This document shows positions 47,154 to 56,852 of a DNA stretch of 64,000 nt, one piece after another (position 1 is the stretch's first letter; every line of letters starts with the position of its first letter). The DNA comes from Imbroritus primus (GTDB taxonomy: Bacteria; Pseudomonadota; Gammaproteobacteria; Burkholderiales; Burkholderiaceae). The translations under genes and the position numbers were made by a program. The notes below the pieces were generated by a model. It was given only the letters and a program-made list of their open reading frames with translations, made no database searches and had not been told where the DNA came from. Where the stretch lies: positions 248,001 to 312,000 of the forward strand of contig AKCV02000015.1 of NCBI GenBank assembly GCA_000272025.2. Direction: 5' to 3'.

Positions 47154-47753
47154 TTAGGCTCCAAAGAAGGGGTAGCCGACTCGGCGCAGCATGGAGGTCA
47201 GGGCGACCAGCGGCAGGCCGATCAGGGCTGTGGGGTCGTCCGACGTCACTTTTTCCAGCAAGGCGATGCCCAGGCCCTCGGCCTTGGCGCTGCCGGCCAC
47301 GTCATAGGGGTGCTCGAGGTGCAGGTAGGCGTCAAGCTCGGCATCCGGCAGGTCGCGGAAGGTCGCGAGGGTCTGCACATCCTCGATCTGGTGCTGTCCC
47401 GTGCGGCCATCGAACAGGCAGAGCGCCGAGTGGAAAGTCACCGTACGACCGCGCATGCGCTGCAATTGCTGGAGCGCGCGTGCATGATCGCCGGGTTTGC
47501 CCATCTGCTGGCCGTCGAGCGTGACCACCTGGTCCGAGCCGATGATCAGTGCATCCGGCTGCTGGCGGGCGATCGCTTGTGCCTTGTGCAGTGAAAGCCG
47601 CATGGCTGTGGCGTCCGGGCACTCGCCGGGCAGCGGGGTTTCATCGATATCGGGCACCGCGACGGTGAAGGGCACGCGCAACCGTTCCAGCAATTCGCGG
47701 CGGTAACGGGAGCTGGAGGCGAGGATCAGTGCCGGGAGGCGCGGGTCAGTCAT
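47154..47753 (-). CDS. Maf-family nucleoside triphosphate pyrophosphatase
   Basis: A 199-residue protein with the Maf signature LILASSSRYRRELLERL at residues 9-25, the catalytic DETPLPGE region, IIGSDQVVTLDG and GKPG. The family hydrolyses modified or non-canonical nucleotides. The position beside yceD and rpmF matches the YceF branch, which acts on 7-methyl-GTP in E. coli; the substrate here is inference. Divergent from yceD. Confidence 0.88.
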   Translation of the reverse strand: MTDPRLPALILASSSRYRRELLERLRVPFTVAVPDIDETPLPGECPDATAMRLSLHKAQAIARQQPDALIIGSDQVVTLDGQQMGKPGDHARALQQLQRMRGRTVTFHSALCLFDGRTGQHQIEDVQTLATFRDLPDAELDAYLHLEHPYDVAGSAKAEGLGIALLEKVTSDDPTALIGLPLVALTSMLRRVGYPFFGA

Positions 47754-47792
47754 AAGTCATTGACGGAAAAGATGGATTTTGCCCGGAGGGCT

Positions 47793-47822
47793 TTGACGAC
47801 CGCTGAAAAAGCAGCGTATAAT
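47793..47822 (+). promoter_or_regulatory. Sigma-70 promoter for yceD-rpmF
   Basis: TTGACG at 47793-47798 and TATAAT at 47817-47822 with an 18-base spacer, about 180 bases before yceD. Both boxes are near consensus. It implies a long leader. Confidence 0.75.
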
Positions 47823-48003
47823 CGCGCGTTTTGCTGATCGTGCCGGGCTGACCGCGCATGTTATCAACAAACCAGATTGGTGACCAAGCGGCAACACGGC
47901 AATCCTGCGGTAACGCGCGGTACGGATGGTTTTGTTGCGAACCGCGCCGGCACGGCTGTGAGTGCAGGTGGAGCGCCACGGGCCAGACTAGGGATTCCGC
48001 ATC

Positions 48004-48603
48004 ATGATTCAGTTGAATCCGCTCAGACCGTTCGATATTTTCGACTTCAGTGTCGCTGGCGAAGAGGCGCAGGGTGCGCTCCCGCTGACCTCACTGCCGC
48101 GTGTGCTGGCGGAGCTGGCCCCCGAGGCGCCGGCCGACGCGCGCGATGCGCTGTTCAACTGGCGCTTGCGCGGTTTCGTGCGCGAGGAGGCCTCGATGGC
48201 CGGCCTGGATGGGCGCAAGCGCAAGTTCGTGGCGCTGGAGGTCGATGGCGTGCTGTGGCTCGTGTGCCAGCGCTGTCTGACGGTCAAGCCGGAATCGCTG
48301 TCCGTGCGGACCGTCCTGGAGCTGGTGCGTACCGAGGCAGAAGCTGATGCGGCGCCGGTCGATGACGACGAAGTCGATGTCATCGTCGGTTCGCGTCATT
48401 TCCAGCTGGCCGAACTGATCGAAGACGAATTGCTTCTGGCTTTGCCAATCGCAGTCAAGCATGACGTCTGTCCGGAGGTTCATCCGGACCTGGTCACGGG
48501 CGCGGATGGCCAGGTGGTGCCTGAAGAAGCGCCCGAAGATGCAGAGGAAGAAACCAAGCCATCGCCGTTCGCGGCGCTGGCCGACCTGAAACGCCGCCAC
48601 TGA
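48004..48603 (+). CDS. yceD: YceD (DUF177) family protein
   Basis: A 199-residue protein. The conserved central part, LVCQRCLTVKPESL, with a Cys pair, and the acidic ELIEDELLLALPIAVKH are hallmarks of DUF177/YceD, which has been linked to 23S rRNA accumulation and is encoded next to rpmF across bacteria. The C-terminus ends PSPFAALADLKRR, as in the family. No signal peptide or membrane segment. The promoter at 47793-47822 probably drives it together with rpmF. Confidence 0.92.
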   Translation: MIQLNPLRPFDIFDFSVAGEEAQGALPLTSLPRVLAELAPEAPADARDALFNWRLRGFVREEASMAGLDGRKRKFVALEVDGVLWLVCQRCLTVKPESLSVRTVLELVRTEAEADAAPVDDDEVDVIVGSRHFQLAELIEDELLLALPIAVKHDVCPEVHPDLVTGADGQVVPEEAPEDAEEETKPSPFAALADLKRRH

Positions 48604-48743
48604 AGAAGCAGTGGTGCAGCGCCTGCCGTATGCGGGCGCGCGGTTTACGGTCGAGCAGTATCGTGCATTCGCTGCAACCCGGCTACGTTGGCGGCGGATG
48701 TGATGTGATAAAATTCAAGACATTCTCTTAGGAGTCATAGATC

Positions 48744-48923
48744 ATGGCAGTTCAGCAAAACAAGAAGACGCCGTCGAAGCGCGGCATGCACCGTTCCCAC
48801 GACCATCTGGACGCGGCGTCGCTGGCCGTCGAGCCGACGACCGGTGAAGTGCACCTGCGCCACCACGTGAGCCCGAACGGCTACTACCGTGGCAAGAAGG
48901 TCGTCAAGACCAAGAACGACTGA
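48744..48923 (+). CDS. rpmF: 50S ribosomal protein L32
   Basis: A 59-residue protein beginning [20 protein letters not shown], the invariant start of bacterial L32. A TTAGGAG lies about 9 bases before the ATG. The zinc-binding Cys residues found in some L32 proteins are absent; the corresponding positions are non-Cys (for example [11 protein letters not shown]), as in other Proteobacteria. It follows yceD and precedes plsX, the standard order. A terminator follows its stop. Confidence 0.97.
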   Translation: MAVQQNKKTPSKRGMHRSHDHLDAASLAVEPTTGEVHLRHHVSPNGYYRGKKVVKTKND

Positions 48924-48993
48924 TGAATCGGGCAGGCGTGTCGGGTAGGTGTGTTGATTTTCCCCGCGCTGGTTCGTGATTCGATCTGATAGG

Positions 48994-49021
48994 AAAGCGG
49001 CAGTTGCGTTGCCGCTTTTTT
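48994..49021 (+). terminator. Rho-independent terminator after rpmF
   Basis: AAAGCGGCA and its complement form a 9-base-pair stem with a 7-base loop, followed by a T-run (48994-49021). Some transcripts probably read through into plsX. Confidence 0.8.
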
Positions 49022-49142
49022 GTTTCCGCGCGCCTGACATGACCGTTCGACATCCGGCGGCAGCCACGACGATGGATGGCCGTTGCCTCGCCCGATCCGG
49101 CAGGCAACCGAGGCTGCGGTTCTCGATCCACTCCTCACATAC

Positions 49143-50201
49143 ATGACGATCCGACTTGCTATCGATTGCATGGGCGGCGATCACGGCGTAACCGTGACCG
49201 TCACTGCCGCGGTCAATTTCGTCTCGCAGCACGCAGATGCCAGCATGGTGCTGGTTGGCGACCCTGCTGCCATCCAGCAGCAACTCAAGAAGCTCGGCGC
49301 CAGTGGCAATGCACAGCTGAGCATCGTCCCGGCATCTGAAGTCGTCACGATGGACGATTCCGTGGAAGTCGCGCTGCGCCGCAAGAAAGATTCCTCAATG
49401 CGCGTGGCCATTACCCAGGTCAAGAACGGCGATGCCGATGCCTGCATTTCGGCCGGCAACACTGGCGCGCTGATGGCACTGTCGCGCTATGTCCTGAAGA
49501 CGCTGGACGGCATCGACCGCCCGGCCATTGCCACGGCCATTCCCAACGAAAAGGGCGGTGGCACCACCATGCTCGATCTCGGTGCCAATGCTGACTGCGA
49601 ACCGCAGCACCTGCTGCAGTTCGCGCAAATGGCGGAAGCCATGGTCGCGGTGGTGGAAAACAAGGAACGACCGTCGGTAGGCCTGCTGAACATCGGCGAG
49701 GAAGTCATCAAGGGCAACGAGGTCGTCAAGCAGGCGGGCGAGCTGCTGCGCGCCAGTTCGCTCAATTTCTACGGTAATGTCGAAGGCAATGACATCTATC
49801 GCGGCACGACCGACGTGGTGGTCTGCGATGGCTTTGTCGGCAACGTGGCGCTCAAGACCAGCGAAGGTATCGCCAAGATGATTGGCGGCATGATCCGCGA
49901 GGAATTCGGCCGCTCGTGGCTGACCAAGCTGATGGCCTTGGTGGCAATGCCGGTGCTGAATCGCTTCCGCCACCGTGTCGATCATCGCCGCTACAATGGC
50001 GCGTCCCTGCTGGGACTGCGCGGCCTGGTGATCAAGAGCCATGGCTCGGCGGACGCCTATGCTTTTGAATGGGCGATCAAACGCGGGTATGATGCGGCCA
50101 AAAATGGCGTGGTTGAGCGTATTGCCCAAGTCTTTGCCAGCAAGACTGCGCCACGGGAACTGCCAGGCGACCCACCCACCGTGATGCCGCGCGTTGGTTG
50201 A
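49143..50201 (+). CDS. plsX: Phosphate acyltransferase PlsX
   Basis: Start at ATG 49143 (352 residues). It makes acyl-phosphate from acyl-ACP for phospholipid synthesis. The N-terminal [54 protein letters not shown] and [18 protein letters not shown] motifs are all typical. The C-terminal [14 protein letters not shown] region is present. It leads the plsX-fabHDG-acpP-fabF group; a terminator separates it from rpmF, so it may have its own promoter near 49030-49130. Confidence 0.95.
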   Translation: MTIRLAIDCMGGDHGVTVTVTAAVNFVSQHADASMVLVGDPAAIQQQLKKLGASGNAQLSIVPASEVVTMDDSVEVALRRKKDSSMRVAITQVKNGDADACISAGNTGALMALSRYVLKTLDGIDRPAIATAIPNEKGGGTTMLDLGANADCEPQHLLQFAQMAEAMVAVVENKERPSVGLLNIGEEVIKGNEVVKQAGELLRASSLNFYGNVEGNDIYRGTTDVVVCDGFVGNVALKTSEGIAKMIGGMIREEFGRSWLTKLMALVAMPVLNRFRHRVDHRRYNGASLLGLRGLVIKSHGSADAYAFEWAIKRGYDAAKNGVVERIAQVFASKTAPRELPGDPPTVMPRVG

Positions 50202-50251
50202 TGGTCAGGACGGGTACATAGCAGACGCCGATTTACATCGACAGGATTTTC

Positions 50252-51229
50252 ATGACATACGCAAAGATCATTGGCACCGGCAGTTACCTGCCACCGCGCC
50301 GCGTGACCAATCAGGATCTGACCGCCATGCTGGCGGAAAAAGGTATCGAAACCAGCGATGAATGGATCACCTCGCGGAGTGGCATTTCCGCGCGGCACTA
50401 TGCCGATGCCAATGTCACCAGCAGCGATCTCGCCGTGCGGGCGGCGGAGCGAGCCATCGAAGCCGCAGGTGTCGATCGCCAGCAGATCGACCTGATCATC
50501 GTCGCGACCTCCACCCCCGATTTCGTTTTCCCGAGCAGCGCCTGCATGGTGCAGAGCAAGCTGGGCATCACCAGCAACTGTGCTGCGTTTGACCTGCAGG
50601 CGGTGTGTTCCGGCTTCATCTACGCGATGGCCACGGCAGACCGCTTCATCCGCAGTGGCATGTACCGCACCGTGCTTGTCATTGGCGCGGAAGTGTTCTC
50701 GCGCATCCTTGATTTCAATGACCGTTCCACTTGCGTGCTGTTTGGCGACGGTGCCGGCGCGGTGCTGCTACAGGCGTCCGACGAGCCGGGCATCTTGTCC
50801 ACGGCGCTGCATGCGGATGGCAGCTATGTCGATATCCTGTGCGTGCCAGGCCATGTGTCGGGCGGTACGGTAACGGGTGATCCCCTGCTCAAGATGGACG
50901 GCCAGGCCGTATTCAAGCTGGCCGTGAATGTGCTCGATAAGGTCGCGCGCGAAGTCCTCGAACAGGCCAAGGTGGACGCCGCCCAGATCGACTGGCTGGT
51001 ACCGCACCAGGCCAATATCCGCATCATGCTGGGTTCTGCCAAGAAGCTCGGCCTGCCGCCCGAGCGTATGGTCGCGACGGTGCATGAGCACGGTAACACT
51101 TCTGCGGCATCGATTCCGCTGGCGCTCGATGCCGCGGTGCGCGATGGCCGCATCCAGCCGGGCCACCACGTGCTGATGGAAGGCGTGGGCGGCGGCTTTA
51201 CCTGGGGCGCAGTACTGCTGCGCATGTAA
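50252..51229 (+). CDS. fabH: Beta-ketoacyl-ACP synthase III
   Basis: A 325-residue protein with AGGA upstream of ATG. It condenses acetyl-CoA with malonyl-ACP to start fatty acid synthesis. The catalytic triad is visible: C119 (QAVCSGF), His in VPHQAN and Asn in [10 protein letters not shown]. The N-terminal [13 protein letters not shown] and the final [13 protein letters not shown] are signatures. An inverted-repeat element begins directly at its stop codon and separates it from fabD by 259 bases. Confidence 0.96.
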   Translation: MTYAKIIGTGSYLPPRRVTNQDLTAMLAEKGIETSDEWITSRSGISARHYADANVTSSDLAVRAAERAIEAAGVDRQQIDLIIVATSTPDFVFPSSACMVQSKLGITSNCAAFDLQAVCSGFIYAMATADRFIRSGMYRTVLVIGAEVFSRILDFNDRSTCVLFGDGAGAVLLQASDEPGILSTALHADGSYVDILCVPGHVSGGTVTGDPLLKMDGQAVFKLAVNVLDKVAREVLEQAKVDAAQIDWLVPHQANIRIMLGSAKKLGLPPERMVATVHEHGNTSAASIPLALDAAVRDGRIQPGHHVLMEGVGGGFTWGAVLLRM

Positions 51230-51431
51230 GAGGTCATCTCAAAATGAGTCTGGCGTCCGGTTTGGGGTCATGCGGCGGCCTTGCCGTACTGCATGTACTG
51301 TCTGCGGCCGCGCCCTTGCAGGGCGCGCATGTGCAAGTACGCACATGCCGCTCCGTGGGCGGATCGAACACGATCCGCATTCCCCACTACGCCCTAGCCA
51401 GAACCGCTTCGCTTCATTTTGAAACACCTCT
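51229..51431. repeat. MITE-like inverted-repeat element, copy 2
   Basis: About 203 bases between fabH and fabD. The imperfect terminal inverted repeats are AGAGGTCATCTCAAAATGA on the left and its near-complement ending at 51431 on the right. The inside holds several hairpins: GCGCCC-TTGCA-GGGCGC, GCATGTGC-AAGTAC-GCACATGC and GCGGATCG-AACA-CGATCCGC. It shares end motifs (TCAAAATGA, CTGGCGTC, CGCTTCATTTTGA) with the element upstream of rne. No coding capacity. Confidence 0.65.
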
Positions 51432-51488
51432 CAATCCGGATCAGGACGCTAGAGCTGGCGCGTCGTGACTTTACCCAATGCAGATATC

Positions 51489-52418
51489 ATGAAATTTGCT
51501 TTCGTCTTTCCCGGCCAGGGCTCGCAATCGGTGGGCATGCTCAACGCCTTTGCCGATCATCCGGTGGTGCAGCGCACGCTGGAAGAAGCCTCGTCGGCCC
51601 TCGGTTTCGATATCGGCAAGCTGATTGCCGAAGGCCCGGCCGAAGAACTCAATCTCACCACCAATACCCAGCCGGTGATGCTGACTGCCGCCGTGGCGTG
51701 CTACCGCGTGTGGCGCAATGCGGGCGGTGCGGCACCGGCCATGGTGGCCGGCCATAGCCTGGGCGAATATTCCGCCCTGGTTGCCGCGGAAGCGATTGCC
51801 TTTGCGGATGCCGTTCCCCTCGTGCGTTTCCGCGCCCAGGCCATGCAGGAAGCCGTGCCGGTGGGCGAGGGCGGCATGGCGGCGATTCTCGGCCTGAGCG
51901 ATGACGATGTGCGCGCCGCTTGTGCCGAAGCGTCGGTGGCCGGCATCGTCGAGGCCGTCAACTACAATGCGCCGGCGCAGGTTGTGATCGCCGGCCAGAA
52001 GGCCGCGGTGGAAAAAGCGTGCGAGATTGCCAAGAGCAAGGGCGCGAAGCGCGCGCTGCCGCTGCCGGTTTCGGCGCCGTTCCATTCCTCGCTGCTGAAG
52101 CCGGCTTCGGATCGCCTGCGCGAGTACATGGCGAACCTGACGGTCCACGCGCCGACGATTCCGCTGGTGAACAACGTGGACGTGGCCATCGTGTCGGATC
52201 CGGCTGCCATCAAGGATGCGCTCGTGCGTCAGGCGGCTGCGCCCGTGCGCTGGGTGGAATCGGTCCAGGCCATGGCGGCAGCGGGCGTGACGCATCTCGT
52301 GGAATGTGGCCCGGGCAAGGTGCTGGCTGGCCTGACCAAGCGTATCGATGGCAACCTGACGGCCCTGTCGATCACCGATCCCGCTTCTGTTCAGGAAACC
52401 CTGGCTCAGTTGAAGTAA
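51489..52418 (+). CDS. fabD: Malonyl-CoA:ACP transacylase
   Basis: I take ATG 51489 (309 residues, MKFAFVFPGQGSQSVGM); a GTG at 51465 in the same frame is possible. The nucleophile is S90 in GHSLGEYSAL, with Arg in VRFRAQAMQEAV and His in SAPFHSSLL. It loads malonate onto ACP. The ribosome-binding site is weak, and the upstream 259 bases are mostly an inverted-repeat element, so the operon may be transcriptionally restructured here. Confidence 0.95.
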   Translation: MKFAFVFPGQGSQSVGMLNAFADHPVVQRTLEEASSALGFDIGKLIAEGPAEELNLTTNTQPVMLTAAVACYRVWRNAGGAAPAMVAGHSLGEYSALVAAEAIAFADAVPLVRFRAQAMQEAVPVGEGGMAAILGLSDDDVRAACAEASVAGIVEAVNYNAPAQVVIAGQKAAVEKACEIAKSKGAKRALPLPVSAPFHSSLLKPASDRLREYMANLTVHAPTIPLVNNVDVAIVSDPAAIKDALVRQAAAPVRWVESVQAMAAAGVTHLVECGPGKVLAGLTKRIDGNLTALSITDPASVQETLAQLK

Positions 52419-52427
52419 GGAACCACG

Positions 52428-53177
52428 ATGACACGACTTCTCGAACAACAAGTGGCGCTGGTCACCGGTGCGTCGCGCGGCATCGGCAAGGCCATTGCGC
52501 TGGAACTGGCGCGTGCCGGCGCGCGGGTGATCGGTACGGCGACCAGCGCGGCTGGCGCGGAAGCCATCAGTGCGTACCTGTCGGCCGATGGGCTGACGGG
52601 CCATGGTGTGGTGCTGAACGTCAATGATGCGGCAGGCTGCGAGGCTGTGATCGACGACATCGTCAAGTCGCATGGCGGCCTGAACATCCTTGTCAACAAC
52701 GCTGGCATCACGCAGGACCAACTGGCCATGCGCATGAAGGACGATGACTGGAGCGCTGTCATCGACACCAACCTGACGTCGGTCTTCCGCCTGTCGCGCG
52801 CCGTGCTGCGGCCGATGATGAAAGCGCGCGGCGGCCGTATCATCAATATCACTTCCGTCGTGGGTTCGGCCGGCAATCCCGGCCAGATGAACTACGCGGC
52901 GGCGAAGGCTGGCGTCGCGGGTATGTCGCGCGCGTTGGCCCGCGAAATCGGTAGCCGCAACATTACGGTGAATTGCATTGCACCGGGTTTTATCGACACC
53001 GACATGACGAAGGCCCTGTCGGAAGAGCAGCACACTGCACTCAAGGGGCAGATCCCCCTGGGTCGGCTGGGCGAGCCCGAGGACATCGCGCATGCGGTGG
53101 TCTTCCTGGCGTCGCCACAAGCTGGCTATATCACGGGCACGACACTGCACGTGAATGGCGGCATGTACATGAACTGA
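52428..53177 (+). CDS. fabG: 3-oxoacyl-ACP reductase
   Basis: A 249-residue short-chain dehydrogenase with AAGGAA before the ATG. NADP-binding TGASRGIG at about 13-20, NNAG near 87, and the catalytic Ser-Tyr-Lys set (ITSVVGSAG, then NYAAAKAG) are intact. It reduces 3-oxoacyl-ACP in fatty acid elongation. It follows fabD by 9 bases. Confidence 0.96.
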   Translation: MTRLLEQQVALVTGASRGIGKAIALELARAGARVIGTATSAAGAEAISAYLSADGLTGHGVVLNVNDAAGCEAVIDDIVKSHGGLNILVNNAGITQDQLAMRMKDDDWSAVIDTNLTSVFRLSRAVLRPMMKARGGRIINITSVVGSAGNPGQMNYAAAKAGVAGMSRALAREIGSRNITVNCIAPGFIDTDMTKALSEEQHTALKGQIPLGRLGEPEDIAHAVVFLASPQAGYITGTTLHVNGGMYMN

Positions 53178-53321
53178 GTTGGCGGGCGGCCGCGTACGGC
53201 CGGGCTTGCCCCATGGGCGCGGCCAGTACGCACGCCGTTGGCAACTGTTCAACGTTTTTTAATTGAAGAACGGGTGTGTTTTTTGCATATCGGGCTGGGC
53301 GGCATCTTCGTGCCTAAACCT

Positions 53322-53329
53322 GCTAAAAT
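53322..53329 (+). promoter_or_regulatory. Extended -10 promoter for acpP
   Basis: TGCTAAAAT at 53321-53329 matches an extended -10 element (TG-n-TAAAAT), 37 bases before acpP. No good -35 is seen at the right distance. acpP usually has its own strong promoter. Confidence 0.5.
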
Positions 53330-53366
53330 GCGCCCACATTTTTGTCGAACTTCCCTGGAGGGTTAC

Positions 53367-53606
53367 ATGGACAATATCGAACAACGCGTCAAGAAAATCG
53401 TGGCTGAGCAACTGGGTGTCGCTGAAGCCGACATCAAGACCGAGTCTTCCTTCGTGAACGACCTCGGTGCCGATTCGCTCGACACGGTTGAACTGGTGAT
53501 GGCGTTGGAAGATGAATTCGGTATGGAAATTCCCGATGAGGAAGCCGAAAAGATCACGACGGTGCAGCAGGCGATCGACTACGCCACGGCACACGTCAAG
53601 GCCTGA
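53367..53606 (+). CDS. acpP: Acyl carrier protein
   Basis: A 79-residue acidic protein with GGAGGG 6 bases before the ATG. The phosphopantetheine site is the Ser of [13 protein letters not shown], near residue 38. It carries the growing acyl chain. An extended -10 promoter upstream and a strong stem-loop downstream suggest it is also made from a short monocistronic transcript. Confidence 0.97.
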   Translation: MDNIEQRVKKIVAEQLGVAEADIKTESSFVNDLGADSLDTVELVMALEDEFGMEIPDEEAEKITTVQQAIDYATAHVKA

Positions 53607-53637
53607 TCAAGGCCTGCAGCCCTGCGCACAGAATTGC

Positions 53638-53701
53638 AGCCACAGAAGAGGTGCCGGAGCGGGCCATGGCCTGCAGCCGGTGACGTCTTCTGTGGCTTTT
53701 G
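53638..53701 (+). terminator. Terminator/attenuator between acpP and fabF
   Basis: AGCCACAGAAGA (53638-53649) pairs perfectly with TCTTCTGTGGCT (53686-53697), followed by TTTT. The 36-base loop contains a secondary GC-rich hairpin. It would end most acpP transcripts and let a fraction continue into fabF. Confidence 0.8.
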
Positions 53702-53726
53702 TCCGTTATAAACGTAGGAATACAGA

Positions 53727-54962
53727 GTGAGCCGTCGTCGCGTTGTCATTACTGGTCTGGGACTCATCTCGCCTGTCGGAAACACGGTCGCCGAAGCATG
53801 GCCGAACCTTCTGGCCGGCAAGTCGGGTATTGCCACGGTCACCAAGTTCGACCACTCCGCACTGTCCGTGCACTTTGCCGGTGAAGTGAAGGGCTTCAAT
53901 GTGGAAGACTATCTTCCCGCCAAGGAAGCCCGCCATATGGATACCTTCATCCACTATGGCATTGTCGCCGGCATGCAGGCGCTGCAGGACAGCGGCTACG
54001 AAGTCACCGAGGAAAATGCCGATCGCATTGGCGTGATGGTGGGTTCCGGCATCGGCGGTCTGCCGATGATCGAAGACACCCAGATCGAAATGCTGAATCG
54101 CGGTCCGCGCCGTATTTCGCCATTCTTCGTGCCGGGTTCGATCATCAACATGATTTCGGGCCACCTCAGTATCAACCACAATCTGCGTGGCCCGAACCTG
54201 GCTGCAGTCACGGCCTGTACCACAGGCCTGCACAGCATCGGACTGGCTGCCCGCCTGATCCAGTGCGGCGATGCCGATGCAATGCTGGCCGGCGGCGCCG
54301 AGTCGACCGTCTCCCCGCTGGGGATCGGCGGCTTTGCCGCGGCGCGCGCGCTCTCTACCCGCAATGATGATCCGGCAACCGCCTCGCGTCCGTGGGATGT
54401 GGGCCGCGATGGCTTCGTGCTGGGCGAGGGTGCCGGCGTGATGATGCTGGAAGAGTACGAGTCCGCCAAGGCCCGTGGCGCCCGCATCTATGCAGAGCTC
54501 GCTGGCTTTGGCATGAGCGGGGATGCGTTCCACATGACCGCGCCCAATATGGATGGTCCGCGCCGCTGCATGCAGAATGCGCTGCGCGACGCCGGCATGA
54601 ATGCCGACGAGGTGAATTACCTCAATGCCCACGGCACGTCGACGCCACTCGGTGACAAGAACGAAACCGATGCCATCAAGGCGGCGTTTGGCGAGCATGC
54701 CTACAAGATGGTGGTTAACTCGACCAAGTCGATGACTGGCCACCTGCTGGGCGGTGCTGGCGGCCTGGAATCGGTATTTACGGTCTTGGCGCTCCATCAT
54801 CAGGCTTCGCCCCCTACCATCAACATCTTCGAGCAGGATCCGGAGTGCGATCTCGACTACTGCGCCAACACCGCGCGGGAGATGAAGATCGACGTGGCCG
54901 TCAAGAACAATTTCGGGTTTGGCGGGACCAACGGCACGCTGGTATTCCGCCGCCCCCGTTAA
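53727..54962 (+). CDS. fabF: Beta-ketoacyl-ACP synthase II
   Basis: A 411-residue protein starting at GTG ([19 protein letters not shown]), with AGGA about 9 bases upstream. The condensing-enzyme active site Cys lies in [10 protein letters not shown] near residue 163, and the two His in [11 protein letters not shown] and [13 protein letters not shown]. It elongates acyl-ACP and helps adjust unsaturated fatty acid composition with temperature. Last gene of the fab cluster. Confidence 0.96.
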   Translation: MSRRRVVITGLGLISPVGNTVAEAWPNLLAGKSGIATVTKFDHSALSVHFAGEVKGFNVEDYLPAKEARHMDTFIHYGIVAGMQALQDSGYEVTEENADRIGVMVGSGIGGLPMIEDTQIEMLNRGPRRISPFFVPGSIINMISGHLSINHNLRGPNLAAVTACTTGLHSIGLAARLIQCGDADAMLAGGAESTVSPLGIGGFAAARALSTRNDDPATASRPWDVGRDGFVLGEGAGVMMLEEYESAKARGARIYAELAGFGMSGDAFHMTAPNMDGPRRCMQNALRDAGMNADEVNYLNAHGTSTPLGDKNETDAIKAAFGEHAYKMVVNSTKSMTGHLLGGAGGLESVFTVLALHHQASPPTINIFEQDPECDLDYCANTAREMKIDVAVKNNFGFGGTNGTLVFRRPR

Positions 54963-54968
54963 ATTTCC

Positions 54969-55430
54969 GTGCATTCCGCTCCCGTCCTGGTCAGCGCGGC
55001 CTGGTTTCGCCGCGGCTGCGCGCTGCTCGCGGCGGGCGAGGGGGCGGTGCTTGGCTGGCTGGCGCTGCAGTCAACGCTGGCGGGGCCCGTGCCCGGATGG
55101 CTCGCTGGCCTGCTGAGCGTCGCATTGCTGATGCTCGCATGGCCGCCGCTGTGGCGTTCCGCAAACATCTGCAAGTTGGCCTTTGTGGAAAGTGCTGCGG
55201 TGCCCACACTGCAAGTGTGGCACCGTGGCACGCCGCAGCCTGTGCCATTGCCGTTGCGTTGGTGCTGGTGGTGGAGCGGGCGGCTGGTATTGCTGGGATT
55301 GGGACAGGGGCGTGCCACCGTGTGGGTGCTGATCGATGCAGGGGGTGCGTCCGCCGTCCAGATGGCCGGATTTCACCGCAGGCTGCGCGATGCGACGTCG
55401 GCGCAACCCGAAGCGGGCGCCCGTTGGTAA
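54969..55430 (+). CDS. Small membrane protein, YgfX-like
   Basis: A 153-residue protein starting at GTG, 6 bases after fabF. Two adjacent membrane helices at about residues 20-60 are followed by a small beta-rich part with LRWCWWWSGRLVLLGLG and ending AGFHRRLRD. This layout resembles YgfX/CptA, which has two membrane helices and a soluble tail and is reported to affect FtsZ and MreB in E. coli. The resemblance is structural and weak. The location between fabF and rpoE recurs in Burkholderiales. Confidence 0.6.
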   Translation: MHSAPVLVSAAWFRRGCALLAAGEGAVLGWLALQSTLAGPVPGWLAGLLSVALLMLAWPPLWRSANICKLAFVESAAVPTLQVWHRGTPQPVPLPLRWCWWWSGRLVLLGLGQGRATVWVLIDAGGASAVQMAGFHRRLRDATSAQPEAGARW

Positions 55431-55488
55431 TATGCAACGCTGAAAGCGAACGTAACAATTGAAGCGATAATTATCAGGTGAACACTGA

Positions 55489-56088
55489 GTGAGTGAACGC
55501 GAAGCCGATCAACTTCTCGTCGAGCGGGTCCAGCAGGGTGACAAGAAGGCTTTTGAGCTGCTGGTGGTCAAGTACCACCGGAAGATCATTCGCCTGATTT
55601 CGCGTCTGATCCGGGATCATGCCGAGGTCGAGGATGTCGCGCAGGATGCGTTCATCAAGGCCTACCGGGCCTTGCCCCAGTTCCGTGGCGAGTCGGCGTT
55701 CTATACCTGGCTGTACCGGATTGCCGTGAATACCGCCAAGAACTACCTTGCCACGCAGGGCCGGCGGCCGTCTTCGGCGAGTGACATTGATAACGAAGAA
55801 GCTGAAACTTTTGCTGATGCTGACCAACTAAGAGACATCAACACACCGGAATCGATGCTGCATACGCGGCAGATTGCCGATACGGTGAATCGCGCGATGG
55901 AAAGCCTGCCCGAGGAACTGCGGGTTGCGATCACGCTGCGCGAGATAGAAGGCCTGAGCTACGAGGAAATCGCCGAGGCGATGGAGTGCCCGATTGGTAC
56001 GGTACGCTCCCGGATTTTCCGCGCACGCGAGGCGATTGCGGAGAAATTGCGGCCCTTGCTGGGAACAGTGGAGGGAAAACGCTGGTAA
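55489..56088 (+). CDS. rpoE: RNA polymerase sigma factor RpoE (sigma-E/AlgU)
   Basis: A 199-residue ECF sigma factor starting at GTG. Region 2 has RLIRDHAEVEDVAQDAFIKAYRALPQF with the DVAQD core, and FYTWLYRIAVNTAKNYL. Region 4 has LPEELRVAITLREIEGLSYEEIAEAMECPIGTVRSRIFRAREAI. It directs the response to envelope stress and is followed by its regulators rseA and rseB and the protease degP, the typical AlgU/MucABD order. Confidence 0.96.
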   Translation: MSEREADQLLVERVQQGDKKAFELLVVKYHRKIIRLISRLIRDHAEVEDVAQDAFIKAYRALPQFRGESAFYTWLYRIAVNTAKNYLATQGRRPSSASDIDNEEAETFADADQLRDINTPESMLHTRQIADTVNRAMESLPEELRVAITLREIEGLSYEEIAEAMECPIGTVRSRIFRAREAIAEKLRPLLGTVEGKRW

Positions 56089-56216
56089 GCGGCGAGGCTG
56101 CTGCCGGTTGTGATCGAGCGGTATATAAACGTTGCGCGCCAGCTGTCGTCATCCGGCAGAACAGCAACGAAAAAACGGGATTGTTTCGGTTATCAGGATT
56201 TTTTTGGGGTCGGGAA

Positions 56217-56852
56217 ATGGGTCAGGCTCAACAACAACCGGTGCGGCTCACCGCAGTCGCGGAACACGTGTCCGCCCTGATGGATGGCGAAATCGCCAGC
56301 CATGAGCTCAATGAAGCGTTCGATGCGGCCAAGTCCGATGCGGGCATGGCTGACTGGCAGTGCTATCAGCTGATCGGTGACGCGCTGCGTTCCGAGGATC
56401 TGATCCAGGGCGAGTCGAGCGATGCTTTCCTGCAGTCGTTCGCCGCGCGCTTCGAAAGCGAACCCCATGTGCTGGCTCCTGTGGCCGCGCGTTCCGTATC
56501 GCGCCATCGCCTGCTGCTCCGTCCCTCGTGGGTGCGCCGGGTCGTGCCGACGACCGCGGTCGCGGCAGCAGTGGCCGCGGTGACATGGATCGCCGTGCCG
56601 CAACTTGGCCAGTCGGTCAACCCGAACACTTCGTCCACCGTCGTGGCCATGGCGCCCGCACCGTCTGAATCGGCTACGCGTAGCGCCGGCCCGGTGATCG
56701 CGGTGTCCGCCGATGCCACGATGATTCGCGACGCCCGCCTGGACGATTATCTGCGTGCCCATCGGCAGGCAGCAACCACGGGCGTGTCAATGCCCTACAT
56801 CCGCGCGGCAGCCGCGCAAACGACGCAGGCACAGGACAATTCGAAGGAATAA
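56217..56852 (+). CDS. rseA: Anti-sigma-E factor RseA/MucA
   Basis: Start at ATG 56217 (211 residues). The N-terminal cytosolic domain (VAEHVSALMDGEIASHEL, WQCYQLIGDALR) matches the RseA sigma-binding domain. One membrane helix lies at about residues 100-120 (VVPTTAVAAAVAAVTWIAV), and a periplasmic tail of 85 residues ends with DDYLRAHRQAAT. It holds sigma-E inactive until cleaved by DegS- and RseP-type proteases. Its stop overlaps the rseB start. Confidence 0.93.
   Translation: MGQAQQQPVRLTAVAEHVSALMDGEIASHELNEAFDAAKSDAGMADWQCYQLIGDALRSEDLIQGESSDAFLQSFAARFESEPHVLAPVAARSVSRHRLLLRPSWVRRVVPTTAVAAAVAAVTWIAVPQLGQSVNPNTSSTVVAMAPAPSESATRSAGPVIAVSADATMIRDARLDDYLRAHRQAATTGVSMPYIRAAAAQTTQAQDNSKE

Noticed and set aside
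51471-53252. 593-codon minus-strand frame opposite fabD and fabG
   Set aside because: Composition is His/Arg-rich shadow of two well-recognised enzymes.
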